Counted from the stretch's first letter, positions 1-9,352 are shown. The stretch: DNA of 64,000 bases from Bacteriovoracales bacterium (GCA_030149295.1 JASBRV010000067.1:37199-101198), one strand, 5' to 3'. The notes: generated by a model not told the origin, from the letters alone. Translations and numbers: made by a program.

Positions 1-469
1 AGCCATAGACATATAAAGATGAACCGATGCCAATTTCTTCATCTGGAAGAATTTCTCTTCGATAGGCATCGATGGCGACATCTTGGGTGGCCCCAAATAT
101 CGCAACTGCCAAAGTAGCAAGAGCAACACTCAACATGGATACTTTAGGCTGACAAAAACTCAAGGCCAACATACTGGAAGCTAAACCAATTTGAGTAAGA
201 AGCAACCAAGAGCGCCTGCGACCAAGCTTAAAAGGAGTGAAGCTATCGAGGAAAGGTCCCATTAAAAAATTGAGTGAATAAGGAATCGCCACCATACCCA
301 TAAGACCAATAGTCCCAAGGTCGACTTCTTCTCTTCTCGCCCAAACTTTAACGACATAGAAAACGATATTTATAGGAAGCCCTGCCGAGAAACCTAACAA
401 GAGATTTATCCACATCCGTTTTCTTGACATGGCCAGTCTAAAATTGTCGATTTTCTGCTTGAGAGTCAT
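1..469 (-). CDS. ampG: AmpG-like MFS permease, N-terminal part (runs off window)
   Basis: The first 156 codons of a membrane transporter; the C-terminus lies beyond base 1. Translation of the minus strand gives a cytoplasmic N-terminus, a first helix with the GFSAGLP signature, then VDLGTIGLMG, GRRRSWLLL (the MFS loop 2-3 motif) and GATQDVAIDAYRRE. These are characteristic of the AmpG family, inner-membrane importers of anhydro-muropeptides in cell-wall recycling. An AGGA motif lies just upstream of the ATG at 469. The homology comes from recognised motifs; the substrate is inferred, since AmpG relatives in this group could import other glycopeptides. A muropeptide importer would suit the many peptidoglycan enzymes in the window. 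There is no close neighbour on the same strand. Confidence 0.75.
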   Translation of the reverse strand, partial: MTLKQKIDNFRLAMSRKRMWINLLLGFSAGLPINIVFYVVKVWARREEVDLGTIGLMGMVAIPYSLNFLMGPFLDSFTPFKLGRRRSWLLLTQIGLASSMLALSFCQPKVSMLSVALATLAVAIFGATQDVAIDAYRREILPDEEIGIGSSLYVYG

Positions 470-855
470 TCTTCTATCCTATTGAAATTCTATTCTCTCC
501 TACTGTGAAAATTATCCAAGGATTTTGCTCGCAAAAGTTCTTACTTCTTCTATCATTTCCCACCTCAAATTTGCCCTTATTGTGAACAAAATATGTTTTA
601 TTTGGATAGATTTGACCAAAACTTATAGAAGCAACGAGTTAAAACAGCTAGTTACAGTAGGTTACCTAAATCTAGGGCTTATTCTTGGTGTCAAACTGAA
701 CCCTGAAATAACTCCATGCGTTAGCGTATAACCTTGTTAGCTTGTCAAATTTAAGTTAGATATTTGTTTTGAAAAACCAGAAAGAAAGAAATAATGCAAT
801 ACGTCTTAAAGAAATTTTACTAGAGACATAATAACAATCTACTTTGGGGACATTT
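470..855. other. 386-bp intergenic region between divergent genes
   Basis: This AT-rich region separates the leftward AmpG-like gene from the rightward TonB-dependent receptor gene and must contain both promoters. I see no convincing sigma70 pair, no strong hairpin and no protein-like reading frame: the 68-codon frame at 525-731 has no ribosome-binding site and no recognisable composition. The GGGGA ribosome-binding site of the receptor ends the region, at about 846-850. Confidence 0.5.
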
Positions 856-3414
856 ATGAATTTGAAACTTGCTCTCACCCTCATGGCCATCTCACCAGCA
901 GTGCTTTTGGCCCAAACCACAACGACTGACCTCTCTGACATCAACACCGAGGCAACCTCAACTGAATCAACAGCTGATGAGCGCTTTGAAAGAGTTGAAG
1001 TTACTGGATCATACATCAAGCGTACTGATCTAGAGGGTGCACAGTCAGTACAAACACTAGACAGAGACTACCTTGATAAGACGGGATACAACTCTGTTGG
1101 TGATGTTATGCGTGATCTTACCGCTTCATCTTTTGGTGGTGCACGTGAATCATCTGGTTCAGCTACTGCTGGGACAGCGACTGTTTCACTTAGAGGTCTT
1201 GGAGCAAACAGAACTCTCGTTCTTCTCAATGGACGAAGAATGGCAAAAGACGGTATTGGCGCCGCAACTGACCTTAACCTCATCCCCATGGCGGCAGTTG
1301 AAAGAATCGATATCCTTAAGACCGGTGGTTCAGCAACTTATGGTTCAGATGCTGTTGGTGGTGTCGTTAACGTCATCACGAGAAAGAACTACGTCGGTGC
1401 TGAAATCAACATGAGACAAGAAGTAACAGAACTAGAAGGTGGTAACAGAACTACGATCTCTGGTGTCTATGGAACGGCTGGATCAAAAGGCTCTATTATG
1501 GGTTCAATCCAGTATCGTAATAACGAAGTTATTTTTGACCGTGATCGTGAGTTCTCATCACAAGGTGAAAGTGTAAACGCTCCTCTTCCTTCTATCTTCC
1601 AAGGTGGAGGCTTCAACAGTATCCCTTCATGTACGACAGTAAATGAAGATGGTGCATGTACATACAACTTTGCTGACTTCTCAACAGGTCTTCCAAAGAT
1701 TGAGCAATTCAACGCCCTTACTAATGCAAACTATAATATTGATTCAATGACTGAGCTTCATGCACAACTTTCTGCAACAAGAAAAGAAACGACTTGGAAC
1801 TATGCTCCAGGTGTTGTTGCCTTTAGAAGCTCTGATAACTTTACAGCTCCTAGAGATATCCAAGTTAGAGATGCAGACGGAAACTTAAGAACGATCAACG
1901 CTGGTACAGCACTTCCTTATGTTGGTTGGAGATCTGAAGCTCTTGGTACTCGTGATACTGAAGTAACGACAAACTCTTTCTCTGTTAATGCTGGTGTGAA
2001 AAGATATATCGGTGATTCTTGGGAAGCTGATTTCACAGTTGGGACTGAAAGAATCGTAAGAGATGAGCTTTCAACTCAAGGTTACGCCCTTAAAGACGTT
2101 CTTCGTGCAAGAATTGAAGATGGAAGCTGTGACATCTTTGGTGGAGACACTGCTGGATGTAACGCTCCTGGTGTAGCTTACAATCCAACTCAAGAGACAA
2201 CTTCTCGAATTGATACTTATGAGCTTCGTACAAACGGTGAGCTCTTTGACCTTCCTGCTGGTCCTGTTGGAGCAGCCCTTGGTGGTCAGGTTCTTTACGA
2301 GACATACGCAGTTAACCCTGATGCGCAATCGATCGCTGGCAACGTTGCTGGTGGTGGTACAGCTTCACCTGGCTCAGGTACTCGTCACGTTACAGCTATC
2401 TTTGGTGAGCTTGCGATTCCGATTACTGAAACTCTTGAATCACAAGTTTCTGGTCGTTACGACAGATACTCTGACTTTGGTGATACTTTCAACCCACAAG
2501 TAAACTTCCGTTATAAGCCTATGCAAGAGCTACTTTTCAGAGCTTCTGCTGGTACAGGATTTAAGGCTCCTGATATGCAAGACCTCTACGCCGCTCAAGG
2601 TGTAGGTTTCCCTACCTTTATTGACCAGAACGCTTGTCAGCAAGGTGGATCATGTCGTGCAGAACAATACGAAGTTTTCAGCGGTGGTAACCCTGCCCTT
2701 CAAGAAGAAACTTCAGAATCGTGGAATATCGGTGTTGTTGCTGAGCCAAGTAAGTACTTTTCAGTAGCTCTTGATTACTTCTCAATCAAGCTTGAAAACA
2801 CTGTTGGTACTGACCTTGAAGCCATTACTCAAGCGGAGCTTAACGGTGTAGATATCTCTCAATACGGTGTGACAACTGATAGGGATCCTCAATCACAACG
2901 TCTTCTTTCTATGAACGCTCCAACTCTTAACCTTGCCACAACTGAAGTTCAGGGGATTGACCTTAACATGAGATTTAACTCTCAAGCTCAATCTTGGGGT
3001 GATGTGATCATTTCAAACAACACATCTTTCATGACAAGATACGATATTACCAAGTTTCCTGGTCTTGCTCCAGAAAGTGTTCTTGATCTTGACCCAGGTG
3101 CACCCGAGTGGAGAAACAACCTTAACGTTGATTACGGTGTAAACGAGAAGCTTCGTGTTGCCACAAACTTCAGAACAATTGGCGCGAACTTCAAGTCTGA
3201 TCCTCTTCAAGGAAAGATTCCTACTTTTACGCAGATCGACATGCAAGCGAGTTTAGCTGTTCCATCATTCAATGCGAAAGTTTCAGTTGGTGTTATCAAC
3301 CTTCTTAACGACTTTCCTGAGTTTGATGACTCATCACTTTCATCACAGCTCAACACTTCTCTTTACGATCCAATCGGGAGAAGGTTCTTCGCAGCATACA
3401 CTCAATCATTCTAA
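856..3414 (+). CDS. TonB-dependent outer-membrane receptor
   Basis: An 852-residue outer-membrane active-transport receptor. A signal peptide (residues 1-19, ending LLA) is followed by a TonB-box-like segment, VEVTGSYI, near residue 48. The plug domain carries GDVMRDL, SLRGLGANRTLVLLNGRR, ERIDILKTGGSATYGSDAVGGVVN and ends near residue 170. A long beta-barrel follows and closes with a C-terminal phenylalanine, the usual BAM recognition signal. The ATG at 856 is chosen over an in-frame TTG at 844 because GGGGA sits 5 bases ahead of it. The substrate cannot be read from sequence; siderophore, vitamin B12, sugar or peptide are all possible. The TonB/ExbBD operon directly downstream probably energises it. 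A strong terminator at 3441-3468 separates the two units. Confidence 0.93.
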   Translation: MNLKLALTLMAISPAVLLAQTTTTDLSDINTEATSTESTADERFERVEVTGSYIKRTDLEGAQSVQTLDRDYLDKTGYNSVGDVMRDLTASSFGGARESSGSATAGTATVSLRGLGANRTLVLLNGRRMAKDGIGAATDLNLIPMAAVERIDILKTGGSATYGSDAVGGVVNVITRKNYVGAEINMRQEVTELEGGNRTTISGVYGTAGSKGSIMGSIQYRNNEVIFDRDREFSSQGESVNAPLPSIFQGGGFNSIPSCTTVNEDGACTYNFADFSTGLPKIEQFNALTNANYNIDSMTELHAQLSATRKETTWNYAPGVVAFRSSDNFTAPRDIQVRDADGNLRTINAGTALPYVGWRSEALGTRDTEVTTNSFSVNAGVKRYIGDSWEADFTVGTERIVRDELSTQGYALKDVLRARIEDGSCDIFGGDTAGCNAPGVAYNPTQETTSRIDTYELRTNGELFDLPAGPVGAALGGQVLYETYAVNPDAQSIAGNVAGGGTASPGSGTRHVTAIFGELAIPITETLESQVSGRYDRYSDFGDTFNPQVNFRYKPMQELLFRASAGTGFKAPDMQDLYAAQGVGFPTFIDQNACQQGGSCRAEQYEVFSGGNPALQEETSESWNIGVVAEPSKYFSVALDYFSIKLENTVGTDLEAITQAELNGVDISQYGVTTDRDPQSQRLLSMNAPTLNLATTEVQGIDLNMRFNSQAQSWGDVIISNNTSFMTRYDITKFPGLAPESVLDLDPGAPEWRNNLNVDYGVNEKLRVATNFRTIGANFKSDPLQGKIPTFTQIDMQASLAVPSFNAKVSVGVINLLNDFPEFDDSSLSSQLNTSLYDPIGRRFFAAYTQSF

Positions 3415-3440
3415 TCAAAGCTATATAGAGACGAATGGAA

Positions 3441-3468
3441 AAGGGAGCCACTGGCTCCCTTTTTTTTT
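3441..3468 (+). terminator. Rho-independent terminator after the receptor gene
   Basis: AAGGGAGCC and GGCTCCCTT form a 9-bp stem with a 3-base loop, followed by an uninterrupted run of T. It lies 27 bases after the receptor stop codon, so the TonB operon that follows needs its own promoter. Confidence 0.93.
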
Positions 3469-3611
3469 ATTAAATACAAAAACTTACAGCTCAGATGTTT
3501 CACATTATTACTCATTCTTTAACTAAGAACCTATTGGCATAAGGTTATTTGAGCGCTAAACTCTGTCACTCTTGTAAGAGGAATATGTAATAAAATTAGG
3601 GAGCACAAAAG

Positions 3612-4379
3612 ATGAAATTAGCTATTCCCTTCCTTATTCTTATCTCTATCTCCAGTTACTCAGCATCTGGTGATAAGGCTAAGGCCGTAGTAAAGGAAGA
3701 CAAAGTAAATCTAAAGATGGCTCAAGCTTCACAAAAGAAAATTGATGCCGTAGCCGACAAAACTCAAGAACTTCTTCAAACTTACCGTCAAACACTCAAG
3801 CAAATTGATAATGCAAAAAAATACAATGCTCAATTGCGTGAGATGATCAAGACTCAAGAAGAGGAAAAAGTTTCAATTAGAGCTCAAATTGTTCAGCTCA
3901 AAGACACGGCAAAGGGAATCATTCCTTTGATGGTGGACATGGTTAAGAACCTAAAAGCTTTTGTTGATCTTGATATTCCAATGCACAAAGCGGAAAGAGC
4001 TAAGAGAATTGAAAACCTCGACAAGCTTCTTGTTCGTGCCGATGTATCAACGTCAGAAAAGTTTCGCCGCATCTTAGAAGCCTATCAAGTTGAAAATGAC
4101 TATGGTCGCACCATGGACTCTTATAAAGATATCCTCAAGAAGGAAGATGGAACAGAAATGACTGTTGATTACCTTCAAATTGGTCGCGTCGCTTTTCTTT
4201 ATCAAACTCTTGATGGAAATGAGACTGGTCTTTGGGACAAAGAAGCTAAGAAATGGGTTGAGATTGGCAGTGAGTATAAGAAAAGTACTCGTGAAGCAAT
4301 CAAAATGGCCAACAAGCAAACAGCTCCTCAGCTAGTAAAAATCCCTGTTTTCGCTCCAACGACAGGAGGGACATTATAA
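3612..4379 (+). CDS. DUF3450 periplasmic protein of a TonB2/TtpC-type system
   Basis: 255 residues with an N-terminal signal peptide (cleavage near SYSAS, about residue 18) and a mostly helical, coiled-coil body (about 30-110), then a globular part ending in VDYLQIGRVAFLYQTLDG and an ETGLWDKEAKKW motif typical of DUF3450. In Vibrio TonB2 clusters a DUF3450 gene stands immediately before ttpC, exbB2, exbD2 and tonB2, and the same order is seen here. It probably sits in the periplasm and supports energy transfer by TtpC; the molecular role is not established. An AGGGAG ribosome-binding site precedes the ATG. The stop overlaps the next start by one base (TAATG), so translation is coupled. Confidence 0.85.
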   Translation: MKLAIPFLILISISSYSASGDKAKAVVKEDKVNLKMAQASQKKIDAVADKTQELLQTYRQTLKQIDNAKKYNAQLREMIKTQEEEKVSIRAQIVQLKDTAKGIIPLMVDMVKNLKAFVDLDIPMHKAERAKRIENLDKLLVRADVSTSEKFRRILEAYQVENDYGRTMDSYKDILKKEDGTEMTVDYLQIGRVAFLYQTLDGNETGLWDKEAKKWVEIGSEYKKSTREAIKMANKQTAPQLVKIPVFAPTTGGTL

Positions 4380-5722
4380 TGAAAAAAACAACAATCGCCC
4401 TTATCTCTACTCTATTAGTAGGAACATCTTTCGCTCAAGCGCCCAAAAATCTTGATGCTCTTCTTCTTCAAGTTAAGAATGAAAGAGTAGAGATGAAAAA
4501 AGAGCTTAACGAAAGAGAGAAACGCTTTGTTGGTGAAAAGAACAAGCAAGCTTCTCTTCTTGCCCAAGCAAAAAAAGAGCTCGCTCGCCAAGAGGCTATC
4601 ACTAAAAAACTACAAGCGACTTTTACCGCCAATGACAAAGTTTTAGGAAAACTTGAAGAAGAGCTCACAATTGCTAAGGGTAACCTTGGTGAGATGTTTG
4701 GGGTTGTTAAGCAAGTTGCTGGTGACTTCAAAGGCCAATTTGAGAACTCTAATATTAGTGCTCAATACCCTGGTCGTGACAAATTCATGGCAACTCTTGC
4801 TGAAACAAAGAAACTTCCCGGTATTGATGAACTCAATAAGCTTTGGTACGAAATGCAAAGGCAAATGACTGAGACTGGAAAGGTCGTTAAGTTTAAGGCC
4901 CAAGTAGTAAAACCTGACGGAACAAAGAGTGAAGAAACTGTCACTCGTGTTGGTGCCTTTAACCTCGTTGCTAATGGAAAGTACCTCAACTACCAAGCCT
5001 CAACGGGTCAGTTAGTTGAACTTCCAAGACAGCCACAAAGTAAGTACCTTGGTATGATCGAAGATCTTGAAGGGACAACAACTGGCTTTGAAAACTTTGG
5101 TGTTGACCCATCAAAAGGACAAATCCTTAGTATGCTTGTTCAGGCGCCAAGCCTCTCAGAAAGACTCCAGCAAGGTGGGCTCGTTGGTTATGTCACTCTT
5201 GCTCTTCTATTCCTTGGTCTTTGCATGGTTGCTGAGAGAATGGTTGTTCTCAATAGAGAAGGTAAAAAAATCAAAGAACAATTGGCTAACCCTGTTGCTG
5301 GTGACGATAATCCCGTCGCTCAACTTGTGAAAGCCTTCGAAGAAAACAAAGGTAAAGATCTAGAAACTCTAGAGCTTAAGCTTGAGGAGACAATCCTCAA
5401 GACGGCACCTGTTCTTGAAAAAGGTATTCCTACCATTAAAATTCTTTCTGCTGTAGCACCTCTTCTAGGGCTACTCGGAACGGTTACGGGTATGATCGCG
5501 ACCTTTCAATCAATCACTCTTTTTGGTACTGGGGATCCTAAGCTTATGGCCGGTGGTATCTCTTCTGCCCTTATCACAACGGTTCTCGGACTTGTTTGTG
5601 CTATTCCTCTTCTTCTTCTTCACAATGTGGTTTCGGCAAAATCAAAAGGCCTTATCCAAATTCTTGAAGAACAAGCAGCAGGGCTTCTTTCTAAAAGAGT
5701 AGACAGCGGGAGCGCTAACTAA
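4379..5722 (+). CDS. ttpC: TtpC-like MotA/TolQ/ExbB proton-channel protein
   Basis: 447 residues. A signal peptide (about 1-19) leads to a long periplasmic coiled coil (about 25-110) and a globular periplasmic region. An ExbB/TolQ-type channel module follows, with transmembrane helices near 267-288, 354-375 and 394-417. The second helix contains the family motif APLLGLLGTVTGMI. This large ExbB paralogue with a periplasmic extension is TtpC, the extra component needed by TonB2 systems of vibrios. It is expected to work with ExbB/ExbD/TonB in the inner membrane. Translation is coupled to both neighbours by one-base TAATG overlaps. Two consecutive ExbB-family genes are normal for this system and not a recent duplication: this one is more than twice the length of the next. 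Confidence 0.9.
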   Translation: MKKTTIALISTLLVGTSFAQAPKNLDALLLQVKNERVEMKKELNEREKRFVGEKNKQASLLAQAKKELARQEAITKKLQATFTANDKVLGKLEEELTIAKGNLGEMFGVVKQVAGDFKGQFENSNISAQYPGRDKFMATLAETKKLPGIDELNKLWYEMQRQMTETGKVVKFKAQVVKPDGTKSEETVTRVGAFNLVANGKYLNYQASTGQLVELPRQPQSKYLGMIEDLEGTTTGFENFGVDPSKGQILSMLVQAPSLSERLQQGGLVGYVTLALLFLGLCMVAERMVVLNREGKKIKEQLANPVAGDDNPVAQLVKAFEENKGKDLETLELKLEETILKTAPVLEKGIPTIKILSAVAPLLGLLGTVTGMIATFQSITLFGTGDPKLMAGGISSALITTVLGLVCAIPLLLLHNVVSAKSKGLIQILEEQAAGLLSKRVDSGSAN

Positions 5723-6243
5723 TGATTTCGGGTCTATTCGAAACAGTCAGTGACTTTCTTGCAACTGGTGGAGACGTCCTAAAGGTAATTTTCTTTACGA
5801 CGTTTCTCCTGTGGCTTCTCATTTTAGAGAGACTACTCTTCTATAAATTTAGATTGCCGACAATTGCTAAAGAGAAGATCGCAGAATGGTCGAATCGTAA
5901 AGATAAGAGTACTTGGTTTGCTCACCGAGTGAGAGAGGCTGAGATTTCCCAGCTCAACCAAGAGCTTAATTCTAATATCTTTACTATCAAGACACTTGTA
6001 AGCCTTTGTCCCCTTTTAGGTTTATTAGGAACAGTTACTGGTATGATCGCTGTTTTTGATGTGATGGCCTTAACAGGAACGGGTAACGCTCGCTTGATGG
6101 CATCCGGTATTTCTATGGCAACAATTCCTACAATGGCCGGAATGGTTGCTGCTCTCTCTGGGCTTTATTTCGGAAATCTTTTTGATGGTAAAGCGAAAAA
6201 AGAGATTGCAAAAATTGAAGACCAAATGGAATTAGAGTTTTAA
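5722..6243 (+). CDS. exbB: Biopolymer transporter ExbB
   Basis: 173 residues with three transmembrane helices: one near residues 17-37, and two C-terminal ones carrying CPLLGLLGTVTGMIAVF and a GLYFGNLF-containing helix. This is a minimal ExbB/TolQ proton channel, which forms the pentameric motor around ExbD and drives TonB with the proton-motive force. Its position between ttpC and exbD identifies it as the ExbB2 type. TAATG overlap with ttpC indicates coupled translation, and exbD follows after 15 bases. Confidence 0.92.
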   Translation: MISGLFETVSDFLATGGDVLKVIFFTTFLLWLLILERLLFYKFRLPTIAKEKIAEWSNRKDKSTWFAHRVREAEISQLNQELNSNIFTIKTLVSLCPLLGLLGTVTGMIAVFDVMALTGTGNARLMASGISMATIPTMAGMVAALSGLYFGNLFDGKAKKEIAKIEDQMELEF

Positions 6244-6258
6244 TTTTTAGAGGTAGAT

Positions 6259-6669
6259 ATGAGAAGAAAAAGAATGTCTCAAGCAGGCGAAGATACCGGG
6301 GTCGATCTTACCCCTATGCTTGATGTCGTTTTCATCATGCTAATTTTCTTTATTGTGACCACCAGTTTCGTTAAAGAATCTGGAGTTGAATTTAACCGCC
6401 CCAGTGCGGCTACTGCTGAGAAAAAAGACAAAGCGAGTATCTTTGTTGGAATCAACGCTAACAATGAAGTGATGATCGAAAAAAGAACCATCGACGTTCG
6501 TTCGGTTCGTGCCAATATTGAAAGACTGCATGCTGAATCCCCTGAAGGCGCAATCGTCGTTCAAGCCGATAAAGATGCTAGTACAGGAACACTTGTCAAA
6601 GTTGTTGATCAAATCAGAGCTGCGGGTGTTAAAGATGTTTCAGTTGCTGCTACAGGCGGAGGAAACTGA
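6259..6669 (+). CDS. exbD: Biopolymer transporter ExbD
   Basis: 136 residues. A short cytoplasmic N-terminus is followed by a single transmembrane helix (about 20-40) with the essential acidic residue in LTPMLDVVFIMLIFF (Asp22, equivalent to Asp25 of E. coli ExbD). A periplasmic domain follows with VVQADKDA and a C-terminal VSVAATGGG. Partner of ExbB and TtpC in proton-driven energisation of TonB. A TAGAGGT ribosome-binding site precedes the ATG; tonB begins 2 bases after the stop codon. Confidence 0.93.
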   Translation: MRRKRMSQAGEDTGVDLTPMLDVVFIMLIFFIVTTSFVKESGVEFNRPSAATAEKKDKASIFVGINANNEVMIEKRTIDVRSVRANIERLHAESPEGAIVVQADKDASTGTLVKVVDQIRAAGVKDVSVAATGGGN

Positions 6670-6671
6670 GG

Positions 6672-7319
6672 ATGGTCCTAAAAAAGCCCAGCCACATTTA
6701 TGCCGCTGCTCTTCTTTTAGGTGGTCCTGTAACCTTCTCGCTCTTTCTTCTTATGGCCCACCTCGTGAGCCAACCAGCTAAGCTTGGTGAAAGTAGTGAG
6801 AGCACCGTTATTGATTTCTCTCGTCGTACCTCAACCAGTCAGGCTCAGACGAGAACAAGATCTCTTCCTAAGAAACCACCAGCACCCGAAAAAGCTCCTG
6901 ACATTCCTAAAATGTCTATGAACGTAAAGATGGATGCTCCAGCGCCTAAGATGGCAATGAATGTGCCAGCACTATCGACTTCACTCTCCCTTGGAGATGG
7001 CCCTTATTTGGGTGGCTCGACAGGTGGTGGACAAGCCTCTGGTGACCGCTCAGTGATGCCCCTTGTGCGTATTGAACCTCAATACCCAAGAAAGGCGGCT
7101 ATGCGTGGAATTGAAGGTTATGTAAGAGTTAAATTTGACGTTAATACTGCTGGAGGGGTTGAAAACCTTCAAATCCTTGAAGCCAGACCGCCAAGAATTT
7201 TTGATCAAGCGACAAAACGCGCTGTTTTAAAGTGGAAATATCAACCCAAGCTTGTTGATGGAAAGCCAGTTCCGAGAAAAGGCTTACTCGTAGAGCTTCC
7301 TTTTAAATTGCGTCGATAA
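6672..7319 (+). CDS. tonB: TonB energy transducer
   Basis: 215 residues: an N-terminal membrane anchor (about 10-32), a periplasmic linker rich in Pro, Lys and Met with repeated PKM/MNV units (about 60-105), and a C-terminal TonB domain beginning RIEPQYPRKAAMRGIEGYV and ending LVELPFKLRR. The YP motif that contacts the receptor TonB box is present. The linker is short, as in TonB2 proteins, where TtpC is thought to compensate. It transmits proton-motive force from ExbBD/TtpC to outer-membrane receptors, very likely including the one encoded at 856-3414. Confidence 0.92.
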   Translation: MVLKKPSHIYAAALLLGGPVTFSLFLLMAHLVSQPAKLGESSESTVIDFSRRTSTSQAQTRTRSLPKKPPAPEKAPDIPKMSMNVKMDAPAPKMAMNVPALSTSLSLGDGPYLGGSTGGGQASGDRSVMPLVRIEPQYPRKAAMRGIEGYVRVKFDVNTAGGVENLQILEARPPRIFDQATKRAVLKWKYQPKLVDGKPVPRKGLLVELPFKLRR

Positions 7320-7329
7320 GGAAATCGTT

Positions 7330-8559
7330 ATGTTTAAAGTAGTCTGTTCTCTTTTCCTCGCTGTCATAATCCTAACGGGTGCAGCTCATGGGAAGTACAC
7401 AGCTAAAGAAGTTGAAGAAATTAGAAACCGTCGTCCAGGACTCATTTCAAAAGGTGTCCAAAGACGATTGATGAGAGCTCAAGAAATGATTATTCGTGAA
7501 GACCGTAAAGGTGCGATAAAGGTTCTTGAGAGTATGACCCAAAAAGGCTACCGTCCTTTTGAAATGGGTCAAGTATGGCAATCTCTTGCTTATGCCTATG
7601 CCCAAAGTGATCAGTTCGCTAAGGCAAGAAAAGCCTTTAAAGCTTCTATCGATACCAAAGCCCTTCCCTACAAGCCAACTCTGCAGTCAATCTTCTCACT
7701 CGCTCAACTTCAGTTAATGGCCGAGGATTATAAAGGTGCCGATAAAACCCTCAGCGAATGGTTTCAACTTTCAAATGAAGAAAAACCTGATGCCTATGTA
7801 TTTAAAGCCACCATTGCCTACCAAAAAGGTGATAAGCAAACGGCACTAACCTCAATCCTCAAAGGCCTTAAACTTTCTAAGAAACCTAAAGAAAACTGGC
7901 TTACCTTTGCCGTCAGCCTCCTTTATGAAAATAATCGCTATAAAGAAGCTTCAGAATTACTTTTTAAGCTAGTTGAAATGAATACTGGCAAAAAAATGTA
8001 TTGGACCCAACTAGCAGGGACACTCCTTAATTCAGATCGCGATCTTGAAGCCCTTGCGGTCATGGACCTTGCACTCATGATGAACCTTCTAGATAAAGAG
8101 GGCGAGATTAGAAATATTGTAAGTCTTTACCTCTCAAATGGCCTTCCCTATGAGGCAAGTAAACTACTAGAGAAAGGGTTAAAGAAAAAATTTGTTACCG
8201 AAAATAAAAAGAACTTAGAGATTCTAGGAAATGCTCTCATTCAAGCGAAGGAATATGACAAAGCCCTTCCTCCTCTCAAGAAAGCTGCTACTCTTAGCGA
8301 AGACGGTAAAATGTTTGCTTTACTGGCCCGTCTCTATCTTGAAAAAGAAGAATTCAATACCGCAGTTAAGAACTTTGACCTTGCTCTTCAGAAGGGAATC
8401 AAAAAAGAAAAGAAAGGCCAAGTTTATGTTGAAAAGGCAATTGCACTTTCAAGCCTGAACAAAATTAAAGAGGCGAAAGAAAGTATCAATAAGGCCCTAA
8501 GCTTTAAAGAATCCAAAGAACTTGCCATGAAGTGGCAAGACTACCTCAACAGGCTATAA
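7330..8559 (+). CDS. TPR-repeat periplasmic protein of the TonB operon
   Basis: 409 residues with a signal peptide (about 1-21, ending AAHG) and a continuous series of tetratricopeptide-like helical repeats from about residue 45 to the C-terminus, for example AYAYAQSDQFAKARKAF and IQAKEYDKALPPLKKA. In vibrios a TPR gene ends the TonB2 operon at this same position, so it is taken as the sixth gene here, 10 bases after tonB. It is probably a periplasmic scaffold; no enzymatic motif is visible. AAGGAA precedes the ATG. Confidence 0.85.
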   Translation: MFKVVCSLFLAVIILTGAAHGKYTAKEVEEIRNRRPGLISKGVQRRLMRAQEMIIREDRKGAIKVLESMTQKGYRPFEMGQVWQSLAYAYAQSDQFAKARKAFKASIDTKALPYKPTLQSIFSLAQLQLMAEDYKGADKTLSEWFQLSNEEKPDAYVFKATIAYQKGDKQTALTSILKGLKLSKKPKENWLTFAVSLLYENNRYKEASELLFKLVEMNTGKKMYWTQLAGTLLNSDRDLEALAVMDLALMMNLLDKEGEIRNIVSLYLSNGLPYEASKLLEKGLKKKFVTENKKNLEILGNALIQAKEYDKALPPLKKAATLSEDGKMFALLARLYLEKEEFNTAVKNFDLALQKGIKKEKKGQVYVEKAIALSSLNKIKEAKESINKALSFKESKELAMKWQDYLNRL

Positions 8560-8566
8560 TTTCTTG

Positions 8567-8596
8567 GGCGATAGTTATCACTATCGCCATAATTTC
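8567..8596 (+). terminator. Probable terminator of the TonB operon
   Basis: GGCGATAG and CTATCGCC form a perfect 8-bp stem around a 6-base loop, 7 bases after the TPR stop. The following sequence, ATAATTT, is only modestly T-rich, so termination may be weak or Rho-assisted. Confidence 0.5.
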
Positions 8597-8704
8597 AACC
8601 ACTTACACCAATCGGCTTTTATTGCCCACTGCGAAATAGAGGCCTCTCCTTGTTAAAATAATAATGGATTTATGCCGTTGTTTAGGGAATACAAGGAGGT
8701 ATTC

Positions 8705-9352
8705 ATGGAGCTTCAGCTCACCCCAAGAAAAGAAACTCGTCTCAATAGTAAACAAAGACAAAACTATTGGGCGCAAGGGCTCGTTCCCGCGGCCGTATAC
8801 GGACGTTCTCTCGATGCTGGTGTTTGCTTTGTAAATGCAAAGAAATCAAGCCACTGGCACGTTGGATCTATGTTTGATGTTAAGTGGAGTGGAAAAGCCT
8901 ACAAAGCATCAATTGATGAAATTCAATACGAGCCTGTAAGCCATAAAGTAGTTCACGTCTCTTTTCACCTAGTTGGTAAAGACGAAACAACTCACATTTC
9001 AGTACCTGTGAGAACTGTTGGTCAAGCACCAGGTGAAAAAGAAGGTGGAATGATACAAGTTCAACTTGATTCCATCTCTATTGAAGGTAAACCTGATATG
9101 ATTCCTGAATACTTTGAAATTGATGTTGCTGAACTTCATATTGGAGATAAAGTAACGATCGGTGACCTTACTCCCCCAGCTGGGTGTAAGTGGTACCAGG
9201 AAAGTGAGGAGCAAGCTGTTGTGACTTGTGCTCACATTAAAGTTCAACCGGTTGAAGAGCCAGAGGCTCCAGCAGCTGAAGTATCTCCAGAAGATGTTCC
9301 AGCCGCTCAAGACGAATCAGGTGAATCTACAGAAGACAAAGAAGCCGCTTAA
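8705..9352 (+). CDS. rplY: 50S ribosomal protein L25/Ctc
   Basis: 215 residues of the long (TL5/Ctc-type) form of ribosomal protein L25, which binds 5S rRNA. The L25 domain (about 1-95) includes a G-x-V-P-A-x-x-YG segment and RSLDAGV; a C-terminal beta domain follows (about 95-190), then an acidic, Ala/Pro/Glu-rich tail (about 180-215). A near-perfect AAGGAGG lies 5-6 bases ahead of the ATG at 8705, which settles the start; an in-frame ATG at 8672 would bypass it. A strong terminator follows, so it is transcribed alone. The usual neighbours prs and pth are absent. Confidence 0.93.
   Translation: MELQLTPRKETRLNSKQRQNYWAQGLVPAAVYGRSLDAGVCFVNAKKSSHWHVGSMFDVKWSGKAYKASIDEIQYEPVSHKVVHVSFHLVGKDETTHISVPVRTVGQAPGEKEGGMIQVQLDSISIEGKPDMIPEYFEIDVAELHIGDKVTIGDLTPPAGCKWYQESEEQAVVTCAHIKVQPVEEPEAPAAEVSPEDVPAAQDESGESTEDKEAA

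Noticed and set aside
525..731. 68-codon open frame on the plus strand in the first intergenic region
   Set aside because: No ribosome-binding site, no domain, and composition typical of AT-rich noncoding sequence.
5722..6243. Suspected recent duplication of exbB (two ExbB-family genes in a row)
   Set aside because: The first is TtpC with a long periplasmic extension; this order is normal for TonB2 systems.
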